DNA of 60,939 bases from Neomicrococcus aestuarii (GTDB taxonomy: Bacteria > Actinomycetota > Actinomycetes > Actinomycetales > Micrococcaceae). Below the pieces are notes generated by a model that searched no databases, was not told the origin of the DNA, and saw only the letters and a list, made by a program, of their open reading frames with translations. Position numbers and translations under genes: made by a program. The stretch covers positions 1-60,939 of the forward strand of contig NZ_JACHDR010000002.1 in the NCBI RefSeq assembly GCF_014201135.1. The letters run 5' to 3'. Below, piece by piece: positions 16,344 to 25,110 of this stretch; the stretch's first letter is position 1, and each line of letters starts with the position of its first letter.

Positions 16344-16684
16344 TGGGCTTCCTCCTTGGTTCCGGGCCGCGGCCCTGGGGCCAACGGGCCATTGACGGCG
16401 TTGCTGAGGCCGTAGACCTCGCGGCCGCCGGCGAGCTCAATCAGGCGGACGGTCCTGCTGTCCCCCGGTTCGAACCGGGCAGCGGTCCCGGCGGGGATGT
16501 CCAATCGGCGGCCGTAAGCTGCGACGCGGTCGAAGGCCAGGGCCGCGTTGGCTTCGGCGAAGTGGAAGTGCGAGCCCACCTGGATGGGCCGGTCTCCGGT
16601 GTTGGTGACATTCAACGTGACGGCTGCGCGGCCTGCGTTCAGCGTCACAGGTTCTGCCCGCAGGATGTATTCGCCTGGAATCAT
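16340..16684 (-). CDS. ureB: Urease beta subunit UreB
   Basis: A 114-residue beta subunit beginning MIPGEYIL, with the family core [12 protein letters not shown] and [10 protein letters not shown]. It forms the (alpha-beta-gamma)3 trimer with UreA and UreC and helps hold the active-site flap. It lies 9 bp after ureA and overlaps ureC by 4 bp. The last 14 residues are Pro/Gly-rich and poorly conserved. Confidence 0.97.
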   Translation of the reverse strand: MIPGEYILRAEPVTLNAGRAAVTLNVTNTGDRPIQVGSHFHFAEANAALAFDRVAAYGRRLDIPAGTAARFEPGDSRTVRLIELAGGREVYGLSNAVNGPLAPGPRPGTKEEAQ

Positions 16685-16693
16685 GGCCGGCTC

Positions 16694-16996
16694 CTAACGG
16701 ATTGGCTGGTGGACGGTGACGAGCTTGGTGCCGTCAGGGAACGTAGCCTCGACTTGGACGTCGTGAATCATTTCTGGCACGCCTTCCATGACATCCCCGC
16801 GGGTAAGGATGGTGGTCCCGTAGCTCATCAGATCGGCGACGGTGCGGCCGTCGCGGGCGCCTTCGATCAGTTCATAGCTGATGACGGCTACGGCCTCCGG
16901 GAAGTTCAATTTCAGTCCTCTGGCCTGCCGCCGGCGGGCCAGGTCGGCGGCCACCACAATCATGAGCTTCTCCTGCTCACGGGGCATCAGATGCAT
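16694..16996 (-). CDS. ureA: Urease gamma subunit UreA
   Basis: A 100-residue gamma subunit ([11 protein letters not shown] start; [42 protein letters not shown] end). It is the first gene of the ureABCEFGD-nickel transporter operon. Ribosome site GAAGGAAC lies 3-4 nt upstream. A 22-bp perfect hairpin ends 14 nt before the ATG, so expression depends on transcription reading past that structure or starting close to the gene. Confidence 0.97.
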   Translation of the reverse strand: MHLMPREQEKLMIVVAADLARRRQARGLKLNFPEAVAVISYELIEGARDGRTVADLMSYGTTILTRGDVMEGVPEMIHDVQVEATFPDGTKLVTVHQPIR

Positions 16997-17010
16997 AGTG
17001 TTCCTTCAAC

Positions 17011-17059
17011 GGCCATACGGCCTGGGCGCACCGCGCTGGTGCGCCCAGGCCGTATGGCC
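17011..17059 (-). terminator. 22-bp hairpin between the NCS1 permease and ureA
   Basis: GGCCATACGG...GGTGCGCCCAGG forms a perfect 22-bp stem with a 5-nt GCGCT loop. It lies 16 bp after the permease stop and 14 bp before ureA, with no T-tract. It could terminate permease transcripts, attenuate ureA or stabilise processed mRNA ends. Confidence 0.75.
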
Positions 17060-17075
17060 CAATTACGTGGCTTTA

Positions 17076-18818
17076 TTAGTTCTGGGCGGGCAGGACGTAG
17101 CGGCCTGTCCGGTCCGTTGAAAGGGACAGGGAGGAGATGTATTGCTTTTCGCCCTCCGGCCCCGCTTCAGCCGAGAGCATCATGTCCGGGCGCTCGAACT
17201 CAATGCCGGTCACGTGGCACAGGAGTTTCTCGCCGGAGGGGTTGCCTTCGGCGTCGAACATGGGCAAATCAATGCCGTCGTCTGTGCGGCGGAGGTAGTA
17301 CCGGCCTTTGGTGGCGATGGCCAGGGCCGGGGTGGCCACCAGGGCGAGGCCGACAGCAAAGATCGGGGAGTACGGCTGGACGGCCGGTCCAAATGCGCCG
17401 AAGAAGATAGCGATGGAGATGCCGGCGGAGAGCAGCATCGAGACGAAACCGACCGGGTTGACGGCGTACAGCATGCCGCGCCGGAACTCCGGCTGCTTGG
17501 GGGAAATCTTCAGCAGGTACTTGTTGATGGCAATGTCGGCCGCCACGGTGACTACCCAGGCCATCGCGCAGTTGGCGTAAAATCCCAGGATAGTGTTCAG
17601 GAAGTCGAACATGTTCGCCTCCATCAGTACAAGGGCGATTACGAGGTTGACGACAACGAACACCATGCGGCCAGGGTAGGTCTTAGTGACGCGGGTGAAG
17701 CTGTTCGTCCAGGCCAGGGAGCCCGAGTAGGCGTTGGTAACGTTGATTTTGATCTGGGAGATGACCACCAGGACAACCGCAAGGGTCATGGCCAGCCAGG
17801 CAGGCATCATCTCCTCGTAGACACCTAGGAACTGGTGCACGGGCTCGTTGGCCATCGCTGAAGCGGCGGGGTCGAGCTTGGAGATGAGGTAAACGGCGAT
17901 GAACAGGCCGATGGCCTGCTTGAGGGCGCCGAACACAACCCAGCCGGGCCCGGCGGTGATCACTGCGAGCCACCAGGCACGGCTGTTGTTGGCGGTCTTG
18001 GGTGGCATGAACCGCAGGTAGTCGATCTGCTCGGCGATCTGGGCCATCAACGAAAGGCACACGCCCGCGGCGAGCATGACGGCCGCCGTGTTGATCCCAC
18101 CATCGCCGCTGGCGCCGCCGTAGTTGAAGAAGTCCTCAACCGATCCCGGGTTGGTGGCCACCAGGTAGACGAGCGGCACCACCATCAGCAAAAGCCACAG
18201 GGGTGTGGTCCATACCTGGAGCTTGGCCAGCGTGTTCATCCCATAGATCACCAGCGGGATCACGATGATGGTGGACACCGCGTATCCGATGGCCTTCGGT
18301 ACGCCCAGACCCACTTCGAGGCCCTGCGCCATGATGGAGCCTTCGAGGGCGAAAAAGATGAAGGTGAACGTCGCAAAAATGACGTTCGTGACAATGGAGC
18401 CGTAGTAGCCGAAGCCGGAACCGCGGGTAATAAGGTCCAAGTCGATGTTGTAGCGCGCGGCGTAATAGGCGAGGGGGAACCCGGTGACAAAAATTACCAC
18501 CGCAGCGACGAGGATTCCGAGCAGGGCGTTCGCTGTCCCGTAGGCCATGCCAATGTTGGCGCCAATCGAGAAGTCTGCCAGGTACGCAATCCCGCCCAGC
18601 GCGCTGGTGGCGACAACGCCGGGCCCCCACTTGCGGTATGAACGCGGCGCGAAACGCAGCGTGTAGTCTTCAAGGCTTTCTTTCGCGGCGCTGACAGCGT
18701 CCCGGCTGCCAGCCGGGCGTCCCGGCTGAACGCTGGTGGCGTCCCGGTCCAGGACGGCCATAGCGGGCCCTTGGGGTGGCTGCCCATTTCCGGCAGTGTG
18801 CTCAGTGGTGTCTTGCAT
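17076..18818 (-). CDS. NCS1-family nucleobase/allantoin-type permease
   Basis: The 580-residue protein starts at ATG 18818 (GCAGGAATC upstream). Longer forms run through the GlnR-like operator. Twelve transmembrane helices are predicted by eye from about residue 55. NCS1 marks are EDYTLRFAPRSYRKW, the helix 1 segment ALGGIAYLADFSIGANIG and the RGSGFGYYG motif. The family imports uracil, cytosine, hydantoin, allantoin or uric acid with sodium or protons. Its place upstream of urease suggests a purine-degradation product that yields urea, or urea itself. The substrate is inferred. Confidence 0.9.
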   Translation of the reverse strand: MQDTTEHTAGNGQPPQGPAMAVLDRDATSVQPGRPAGSRDAVSAAKESLEDYTLRFAPRSYRKWGPGVVATSALGGIAYLADFSIGANIGMAYGTANALLGILVAAVVIFVTGFPLAYYAARYNIDLDLITRGSGFGYYGSIVTNVIFATFTFIFFALEGSIMAQGLEVGLGVPKAIGYAVSTIIVIPLVIYGMNTLAKLQVWTTPLWLLLMVVPLVYLVATNPGSVEDFFNYGGASGDGGINTAAVMLAAGVCLSLMAQIAEQIDYLRFMPPKTANNSRAWWLAVITAGPGWVVFGALKQAIGLFIAVYLISKLDPAASAMANEPVHQFLGVYEEMMPAWLAMTLAVVLVVISQIKINVTNAYSGSLAWTNSFTRVTKTYPGRMVFVVVNLVIALVLMEANMFDFLNTILGFYANCAMAWVVTVAADIAINKYLLKISPKQPEFRRGMLYAVNPVGFVSMLLSAGISIAIFFGAFGPAVQPYSPIFAVGLALVATPALAIATKGRYYLRRTDDGIDLPMFDAEGNPSGEKLLCHVTGIEFERPDMMLSAEAGPEGEKQYISSLSLSTDRTGRYVLPAQN

Positions 18819-19128
18819 GATTCCTGCTTTCGACAAACAGTGCAGCCCGGGCAGGCGTCCTGCCAGGCCCGGAACTCTTTCCCCCAAGCTAATTGGGTGG
18901 TGGATCCTGACTGTCACCGATTTGTAACGGGGGTGTTAAATCTTCTTCACCTGAAATTGGCAAAAGCCCCTCGCTACCAGCAATTTCGCCCCTATTCGAA
19001 TCTATTTTTTTGCGCGTTCGGCTGGAGTCGGGCATAGCCTCTACCGTCACCAGCAAAGCCCGCGCAGGGCCGGTGCCCGGGCATCAAAGAACGGCCTCGC
19101 TTCGCTCGGGCTGTAAAAGATTCTTCTC
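18819..19128. other. Leader and intergenic region of the permease-urease locus
   Basis: No gene is supported here. It contains the GlnR-like operator candidate (18913-18939), CG-rich hairpins near 18850 and 19063-19110, and an AT-rich patch near 19005. Element B follows. Confidence 0.5.
18913..18939 (-). promoter_or_regulatory. GlnR-like operator candidate
   Basis: On the minus strand, three half-sites TTAAC, GTTAC and GTGAC start exactly 11 bp apart. The actinobacterial nitrogen regulator GlnR binds gTnAC-n6-GnAAC-type half-sites with this spacing and controls urease and nitrogen-uptake genes. The site lies about 95 bp upstream of the NCS1 permease start. Confidence 0.45.
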
Positions 19129-19318
19129 TTTTTTGCTGCTGTCCTTCGGATCGTACGTGCCCGCTCCACCGGCTCAACCGTCCTGCGGACGGCTGCGAGC
19201 CGATGGCTTGTGTCGGCGCTTCGCTTATTTCCTCCCATAACCCATCCGCTGCTTGCCCTTCGGGTTGCCCCGGTTCCGTCGGGCACAGCTACGCGCTGCT
19301 CCGCCAGCAGGCAAAAAA
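19129..19318. repeat. Intergenic element B bounded by TTTTTTGCTGCTG
   Basis: Starts TTTTTTGCTGCTGTCCTTCG and ends CGCCAGCAGGCAAAAAAC, both shared with element A at 6493-6709. The interior holds short hairpins such as GTCC-TGC-GGAC and a TTCGCTTATTTC motif also seen at 21175. It lies 140 bp upstream of a DUF4192 gene. Confidence 0.55.
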
Positions 19319-19458
19319 CGCCCGGGGGAGGGCAAGCCGGTGGTCAGCACCCGCAACACTTTCCAGCCGCTTGACAGACATAGAAGCGTCGTGGGGGAGA
19401 ACACATCACGGGGCTGGCACCGCGACCCACGAACGGACACTGAACTAGGGAGCACATC

Positions 19459-20439
19459 ATGGCTGCAAGCATCAAAACCACCACCGACCTCATTGCTTTC
19501 GCAATCGCATCACTCGGCTACACCCCATCCTCAAGCTTCGTCATCATCTTCGCTCAGAAAGGCGAAGCACTTGGCCTCATGCGTGCCGACTCAGACTCAA
19601 TCGCAGAACCCCGCGCATGGGCTCAGATGGTCAGCGAGCAGGTCGCACGCCTCGAAAACATCGACGCCACATACTTCCTCAGCTTCGAGGGAATCCAGAA
19701 AGTTACCGACGAACAGCACACCGAACTCGGCGACGAACTCGCCCACCTCGGCGCACCACTCAAAGACTCGATCATCGTCACCAACACCACCGCCCGCCGA
19801 TGGGACGACGAACCAGCCGACGCCATCGAACTCACCGACCTTGACAGCTCACCCGTCGCACTGGAACTCATGCACAGCAACACCAACATCCGCTGCAGCG
19901 CAGACAACATCCCACCAGCACCCGAAACGATCGACCAGGAAGGCTACGAAAAAGGCCTCGAGCTCGCACACCACCTCGACAACTTCGGAAACCACGAACT
20001 CAGCCAGGAAATCGGTGCAGAGATCATCCGCTGGAACACCGAGAACGGAACCATCAACGAACACGCGGCCGCAATCGTCGCCGGACTCGTCTCCAACATC
20101 CAAGCCCGCGACGCCATCCTGCTCTCCTGCTTCACCGCCGACGACGTCACCAACCACATGTCAGAATGCACCACAGGCAGAATCGCCCCACACACTTGGG
20201 ACTACGTCAAAGGCCTCGAAGAAGCATTCTTCAACGCCCTCACCTACACACCAACCGGCCACCGCCCGCACATCCTCACCGTGATCTGCTGGATGCAATG
20301 GCTCCAAGGCGAAAGCACCAAAGCCCTCGGAAACTGCGAAGCAGCCCACCGCATCGACCCAGACACAGGGCTCACGCAACTACTGAAAAGTTACATCCTG
20401 CAGCTAGGCCCAGCACTGGCAGCCACTCAAAACCGCTAA
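19459..20439 (+). CDS. DUF4192 family protein, paralog 1
   Basis: A 326-residue protein with AGGGAG before its ATG. The opening TTTDLIAFAIASLGYTPSSSFVIIFAQ is the DUF4192 start, predicted to be a beta-strand followed by an alpha/beta domain to about residue 150. A C-terminal helical repeat-like region follows (WLQGESTKALGNCEAAHRIDPDTG). The family is common in actinobacteria and their plasmids and has no established function. Two related proteins are encoded at 43.6-45.5 kb next to the relaxase operon. A 15-bp terminator follows 9 bp after the stop. Confidence 0.9.
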   Translation: MAASIKTTTDLIAFAIASLGYTPSSSFVIIFAQKGEALGLMRADSDSIAEPRAWAQMVSEQVARLENIDATYFLSFEGIQKVTDEQHTELGDELAHLGAPLKDSIIVTNTTARRWDDEPADAIELTDLDSSPVALELMHSNTNIRCSADNIPPAPETIDQEGYEKGLELAHHLDNFGNHELSQEIGAEIIRWNTENGTINEHAAAIVAGLVSNIQARDAILLSCFTADDVTNHMSECTTGRIAPHTWDYVKGLEEAFFNALTYTPTGHRPHILTVICWMQWLQGESTKALGNCEAAHRIDPDTGLTQLLKSYILQLGPALAATQNR

Positions 20440-20448
20440 TTATCCACA

Positions 20449-20484
20449 GTTGAGGGGGACAGCACACCAGCTGTCCCCCTCAAC
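20449..20484 (+). terminator. Terminator of DUF4192 paralog 1
   Basis: GTTGAGGGGGACAGC and its complement form a perfect 15-bp stem with a 6-nt loop. Confidence 0.85.
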
Positions 20485-20519
20485 TCATAGACTCCCCTCA
20501 TGAAGGGGGCAAGAAAACA

Positions 20520-20876
20520 ATGAACCACGACTTTATCCACGCCAACAACATCATCAACATCGACTTCAGCTCAGAGAAATCGGCTGCGGGCGACTCCGCA
20601 AGCTCCGCCGCCCGCAGCATGCCCGCGCTCCGCGCGACCAACCCCAACGACCGCTTCACCCACCACGGCAGCATCTACGAACTCATCAGGTACTACCCGA
20701 ACCCCACCACAATCCGCGAAACCACCCCTGAAACCACGAAACCCGTACAAATACCCACCACGGACGGGGACCTGACAATCACAGCACGGGTCACTGCGCA
20801 ATCCGAGAACCTCATGCACGTCGCCTGGATCGACGACAACCATGAACCCATCGGAACCTGGATCCCGCGGACGTAA
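20520..20876 (+). CDS. Hypothetical protein
   Basis: A 118-residue protein with AAGGGGGC 10 nt before its ATG. There are no transmembrane segments. The middle reads RFTHHGSIYELIRYYPNP and the second half resembles a small beta domain (DGDLTITARVTAQSENLMHVAWIDDN), ending GTWIPRT. I do not recognise the family. It lies between the DUF4192 terminator and a 13-bp hairpin, so it is probably monocistronic. Codon use matches the backbone genes, suggesting a plasmid-specific accessory. Confidence 0.7.
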   Translation: MNHDFIHANNIINIDFSSEKSAAGDSASSAARSMPALRATNPNDRFTHHGSIYELIRYYPNPTTIRETTPETTKPVQIPTTDGDLTITARVTAQSENLMHVAWIDDNHEPIGTWIPRT

Positions 20877-21293
20877 CCCGTCCGCGAAGGCAGTAAACTT
20901 ACGACGTTAGAAACAGCCACGGAACCCGTGGCACCAGTGTTTGAACCACCAGAACAAACGCCATGGTGGCGTGTTCAATCCCCCAACATGAACACGCCAC
21001 CACCTCAAAAACAACGGTGTAGCCCACGCAAACGCGAGCTACCCAACCCCAAACAAAAACTGCACTCTCGTTCCTGACGCCCCATCATTGCCGGCCGGGC
21101 CTACGAGCAAGCGGACAAGCCGCCACGGCGGTAAACAAAGCCCGCACGCGCTCACCCCATAAAAAGGGGATTCGCTTATTTCGCGCGAACTTTCTTCCCC
21201 ACCCCGCCCTACGGGTTGCACTCCACCCCTCAAAGCCGGCACTGCGCTGCTTATCAGGAACGAGGCACACAACCAACGAGGGGGAACCACACC
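20877..21293. other. Intergenic region before the NrdH-like gene
   Basis: Contains a 13-bp hairpin (20965-21001), a CG-rich segment near 21085-21140 and a TTCGCTTATTTCGCG motif near 21175 shared in part with element B. No gene is supported. Confidence 0.5.
20965..21001 (+). terminator. Hairpin after the hypothetical gene
   Basis: GGTGGCGTGTTCA and its complement form a perfect 13-bp stem with an 11-nt loop, 88 bp after the stop at 20876. No T-tract follows. Confidence 0.5.
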
Positions 21294-21530
21294 ATGAAAG
21301 TCACGATCTACACCACCGGACCAGCCTGCATCCGCTGCACCATGACCAAAAAAATACTCACCAAAAACAACATCGAATACACCGAAATCGACATCCGCAC
21401 CAACCCCAACGCACGCGACTACATCACCGAAGAACTCGGCTACTCAGAAGCACCCGTCTGCATCATCGAAGACGGAACCAACCAAAACCACTGGTCAGGA
21501 TTCCGTCCCGACCTCATCGAGAAGCTCTAG
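21294..21530 (+). CDS. NrdH-like glutaredoxin
   Basis: A 78-residue protein from ATG 21294 with GAGGGGGAACC upstream; earlier in-frame codons are noncoding. It has the thioredoxin fold of NrdH redoxins: KVTIYTTGPACIRC with the CxxC active site, a helix with conserved basic residues, then EAPVCIIEDG (cis-Pro region) and WSGFRPDLI, the NrdH signature. NrdH reduces class Ib ribonucleotide reductase, but no nrdEF genes are on the plasmid, so it would serve the chromosomal enzyme or another thiol partner. The gene is followed within 70 bp by an unknown gene on the same strand. Confidence 0.9.
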   Translation: MKVTIYTTGPACIRCTMTKKILTKNNIEYTEIDIRTNPNARDYITEELGYSEAPVCIIEDGTNQNHWSGFRPDLIEKL

Positions 21531-21596
21531 AACAAACTCACACCACATGGAAGAGTTGAATCCATCTCGAAGCTCGCGAGAGTAAAGGAAACCCCG

Positions 21597-22145
21597 ATGG
21601 CAGAAAACTACCGACTCTCACACCAAGCGCCAGGACCCGAAGAAGACGGAACCACCATCCGACTCGACCAAGTCGGCAGCGCAACCGACGAAGTCTTCCC
21701 CAAAGACGTTCTCGACAAGCCCCAAAACTACGGGCTACAACACGCAACCACCGCCAACGCCCTCAACCAAGCACAAGGAAACCCGGACACCGAAGTCCGC
21801 ATCTACCGAGCCGTACCCAAAGGCATAACCACCATCAACCCAGGCGACTGGGTCTCCCTGTCAAAGGAATACGCAGCAACAGAAGCCCAATTCGAAGGAT
21901 CCACCATAATCTCAGCCACAGCCCAAGCCCAGGATCTATGGTCCGAAGGACTCCTCGAAGAATGGGGATACCACGGAACAACAGTTCTATCCCACGAAGC
22001 GATGAGCAATGCGAGAGAAAAAGTTCGCTCAAATTTTCCTTCGAACCGCAATCAATATCGAACAGGGATAAGCGTTCCAGGCCTGGCTGGTGAAGTAGCC
22101 AGTTATCAAGAAGCGCAAGAGGCATCGTCAGGTATCAGTAAATGA
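21597..22145 (+). CDS. Unknown protein with possible ADP-ribosyltransferase-like fold
   Basis: The 182-residue protein has AAAGGAAACC before its ATG. It contains TEVRIYRAVPKG, then NPGDWVSLSKEYA, then LEEWGYHGTTVL. An Arg on a strand, a Ser-containing loop followed by a helix, and a later Glu strand recall the R-S-E order of ADP-ribosyltransferases, and similar segments occur in phage-associated polyvalent proteins. This is weak inference. The C-terminus is disordered. It follows the NrdH-like gene and converges on the MmeI-like gene. Confidence 0.65.
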   Translation: MAENYRLSHQAPGPEEDGTTIRLDQVGSATDEVFPKDVLDKPQNYGLQHATTANALNQAQGNPDTEVRIYRAVPKGITTINPGDWVSLSKEYAATEAQFEGSTIISATAQAQDLWSEGLLEEWGYHGTTVLSHEAMSNAREKVRSNFPSNRNQYRTGISVPGLAGEVASYQEAQEASSGISK

Positions 22146-22196
22146 TTCAAGCAGGGTCTAGATGTTCTCCGACCTATTTCATTGATCGTTCCTAAT

Positions 22197-25016
22197 TCAT
22201 CGCGTTAGCGAGGCATAGGATTCGAACAAATAGTGTTGCCGCTCTCTTTCGTCACGGCATCGGCGCGGAGCACCAACGGCTTTGTCTACTACAGAATCAA
22301 GGACATCGTGAGCTTTTACTAGGGCAGGAGCCATAGCAAGTGGTGAATAGTGCTGCTCAAGCGACCAATCAGGATGGGCGGCACGTGCGGCCAGTATCCC
22401 TTGACCAGCCTTGACTATTGAGTCCTTTTGACCTGGATTCAGACTCGGTAGTGGAAAGTTGTTCCAAGTAATCGTGGACGAGAAAGATATTCGATCCTCC
22501 AACCGGCCACCTACAGTTTTCATCCACGTGATGAACATCGAGGAGGACGCGATTGCAAAGAGAAGCCCGTCGGGGTCCACGGCACCATAAACCTTATTAG
22601 AAATGATTACCTCGGGCGCGAGAAGTCCTACCGGAAGATATCGTCGGGTCTCACTACTTACTTCCGGGATGCCAACGAACGGGACATCGGATACGAGCCC
22701 ACGTTGCCGAAAGAGGTGAGGGAATCGTGCCCATTCTCTGGTCGAGGAAGCACGAGATTTAGCGCGTTCGGACTCGACACCCTGCAACCGCCGTTTCAGC
22801 TCAGGAGATTTTGACGGATCCGAAGGATTCATATTCTCTAGCCAAAGACACCACCGGTCTTGTCCCTTAATTAGCTCACGAGACCCGATGTACGGTCTAA
22901 CGTACGGGGCAAGGACAGGGTCAGACTTGACGGCGCTGTACTCCTCTGGAGAAATGACCAAATTTCCTCCGTCCGTTGGCATTGAACCTTTGACGACTTC
23001 TACCATGTCCGGAGATAGCGGAGATTCCCGCGTCCCTATGAGCAGATTTGGTCCGTCGACCAGGTATGCGTTGATAAATTTTGTACCTTTAACGAGTGTT
23101 GCTTCACTGGTAACAGTCTCGTAGTCGTAAAGCTTTGGCTTAAAAGTCTTGTTCCTTGTGAATCCGATAATGACGCAGTGCACGGCAGCTTTGCCAGGTG
23201 CTTCGGAGTCCCATTTGAAGGTGCGGTGGGCAAACTTGATCCGCCATCTCTGTTCAAAGATTGGGCTAAACAGCCGCGCGGGTTGGTCTCCTTGAACAAT
23301 GCTATTCGTTGTTACGAATGCCCACTCGCCAGGACGCCGGTCCAAAAGTCTGAGGGTTAGAGCGTGCCAGCTGGTAACGAAGTCTAGTCTTGAAAGCTGT
23401 TTGTCTGGCCCCCAAGCGGCTTGCATGAGTGCGAGCTGCTCCTTGGTTCTTGTGTGGTCGCCAAGGAATGGTGGGTTTCCGAAAACGAATGTCTTTCCGG
23501 TTGTGATTGGGAACGAGGCTTCCCAATCGAGGGTTAGAGCATCATGGTGGAATATGTGAGCCGTTATCTCAATTGGAAGACGGGTTGGTGCTTGGCCAAT
23601 GGCTTGTGCAAGTAACCGGTTGGATTGATGATCAACAAGAAACATTGCTGTTTCGGCGATCTTTGCGGGCCACCAATTGATTTCAATTCCGTAGAATCTG
23701 TCAATTGTCAGCCTTTGATCCATCCCGACGTCAAGTGATGCTGTTCTGTCTCCCATGTTCCATCGGGCAACAATAAGGTCTGTTTCAATTTCACGTAGCT
23801 TTGCGTAAGCGACGTTTAGGAAGTTGCCGGCACCGCAAGCTGGGTCGATATAGATGTTGGAAGCGAGTTCGTCCTGGAGAGCTTGGATATCTCTAGGTGA
23901 AGTGGTCTTATTTGCTATCAGACGGTCGGCTCGTTCGCGGTAGTCATCAAGAAACAGTGGGCCGATGGTCTTCAGTATGTTTTGTTCGGAGGTGTAGTGC
24001 TCACCTTCGCTTCGCCGCGCTTCTTTGCTCTTGACTAGCTGGAAAAGAGCACCAAAGATGGCCGGTGATATGTGTGTCCACCTAAATCTGCATGCATTCA
24101 GGAGCGCGCTACGCATCTTTTCGTCGAGGAAGACCGGTGTGGTCGCTTCACTGAAGATTCCTCCGTTGACGTATGGGAACCGGGCGAGTGTTTCAGGAAG
24201 TTTTCTCCGGCGATTTTCGGGTGTGTTCAGCACAGTGAATAAGGCGGACAGCTGTGGCCCGAGATTCTCGGGTGTTGTATCAAACTCAACCCACCGATGG
24301 AATAGGTCAGATTCCCAAAGACCGGCATCGTCGCCATAAAGTAAGAAGAGAATGCGAGTCAGGAAGACTGATGCTTCTTGTGTGGCTTGGTCTTCATCGG
24401 ATTCATTCTCCGGCGCATCCTCATTTATATCTATATCGACTTCGTCACCGAGCATCGCGGTAAACAGGCTCGCCATCAGGTGCGCGGCCTGCATGGACGC
24501 TTCTTCTTCCTCGGCTTTTGAGATGGTTTCAGCACCAGCCAGGAAGAGCAGCTGGTCGAGATGATCCGGCAGATCATTTATGTCGAACTCTGTCGTCCAG
24601 GATTCATCGCCGAGGCGATCAATCCTTAGTCGTTCAAAGTTCGTGACCAAGATAAATTTTGGCCATTCGTGCTGGGGGATTGAGCCGCCGCTGAGGTAAT
24701 CGAGAGCTTGGTCGAACGCTGGATCTAGATCCTTGCCGAGGCTTTTTGCCTCACCAAGTGCAACACCGGACCAAAAGAAATCGATATATCCTGTGCCGCC
24801 TGTGCTGGCGCGGACTGCATCACGTTCAAAGAGATCAATTCTCTCCGGAATTACTTCAAAACAGCGCAGAAGGTCGGACCAGAATTGCTGAGCAAAAGAT
24901 TTTTCGGTGTGGGCTTGCTTGGATTGCTTCCATTGACTGATTCGATGAACCCACGCCACGGACATCCCGTTGAGTTTCTTACGGATCTCGCCGCGATCAA
25001 TGAACCCAGAACTCAA
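22197..25016 (-). CDS. MmeI-like (type IIL) restriction-modification enzyme
   Basis: A single 939-residue protein with nuclease and methyltransferase parts. The PD-(D/E)XK motif reads Asp79-X9-Glu89-Ala-Lys91 (YIDF...GEAK), matching the MmeI arrangement. The methylase motif I DPACGAGNF is at 391-399 and motif IV NPPF at 514-517, typical of gamma-class N6-adenine enzymes. A target-recognition region fills the C-terminal third. MmeI relatives are about 900-950 residues and cut about 20 bp from the site, with host protection on one strand by the same polypeptide. The gene is less GC-rich than its neighbours, suggesting separate acquisition. Confidence 0.9.
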   Translation of the reverse strand: MSSGFIDRGEIRKKLNGMSVAWVHRISQWKQSKQAHTEKSFAQQFWSDLLRCFEVIPERIDLFERDAVRASTGGTGYIDFFWSGVALGEAKSLGKDLDPAFDQALDYLSGGSIPQHEWPKFILVTNFERLRIDRLGDESWTTEFDINDLPDHLDQLLFLAGAETISKAEEEEASMQAAHLMASLFTAMLGDEVDIDINEDAPENESDEDQATQEASVFLTRILFLLYGDDAGLWESDLFHRWVEFDTTPENLGPQLSALFTVLNTPENRRRKLPETLARFPYVNGGIFSEATTPVFLDEKMRSALLNACRFRWTHISPAIFGALFQLVKSKEARRSEGEHYTSEQNILKTIGPLFLDDYRERADRLIANKTTSPRDIQALQDELASNIYIDPACGAGNFLNVAYAKLREIETDLIVARWNMGDRTASLDVGMDQRLTIDRFYGIEINWWPAKIAETAMFLVDHQSNRLLAQAIGQAPTRLPIEITAHIFHHDALTLDWEASFPITTGKTFVFGNPPFLGDHTRTKEQLALMQAAWGPDKQLSRLDFVTSWHALTLRLLDRRPGEWAFVTTNSIVQGDQPARLFSPIFEQRWRIKFAHRTFKWDSEAPGKAAVHCVIIGFTRNKTFKPKLYDYETVTSEATLVKGTKFINAYLVDGPNLLIGTRESPLSPDMVEVVKGSMPTDGGNLVISPEEYSAVKSDPVLAPYVRPYIGSRELIKGQDRWCLWLENMNPSDPSKSPELKRRLQGVESERAKSRASSTREWARFPHLFRQRGLVSDVPFVGIPEVSSETRRYLPVGLLAPEVIISNKVYGAVDPDGLLFAIASSSMFITWMKTVGGRLEDRISFSSTITWNNFPLPSLNPGQKDSIVKAGQGILAARAAHPDWSLEQHYSPLAMAPALVKAHDVLDSVVDKAVGAPRRCRDERERQHYLFESYASLTR

Positions 25017-25110
25017 CTCGTCCCACCTTAGAACTATGTAACTGAAGCAATCTATCTAAATAAAACTAATCTAGGCCTGAAGATATCGAAGATTCGGACA
25101 AACTTTAGTG

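Noticed and set aside
15135-16415. Long open frame antisense to ureC (426 codons)
   Set aside because: It is a shadow of the GC-rich ureC gene, with no family match; ureC is complete with all catalytic residues.
19063-19110. tRNA or riboswitch in the permease/urease leader
   Set aside because: Local hairpins occur, but no cloverleaf, CCA-like end or recognisable ykkC/guanidine-type core was seen.
20440-20448. Perfect DnaA-box sequence TTATCCACA (also the complement at 45970-45978)
   Set aside because: Two 9-bp matches in 61 kb on both strands are close to chance, and neither lies near the replication gene or in a cluster.
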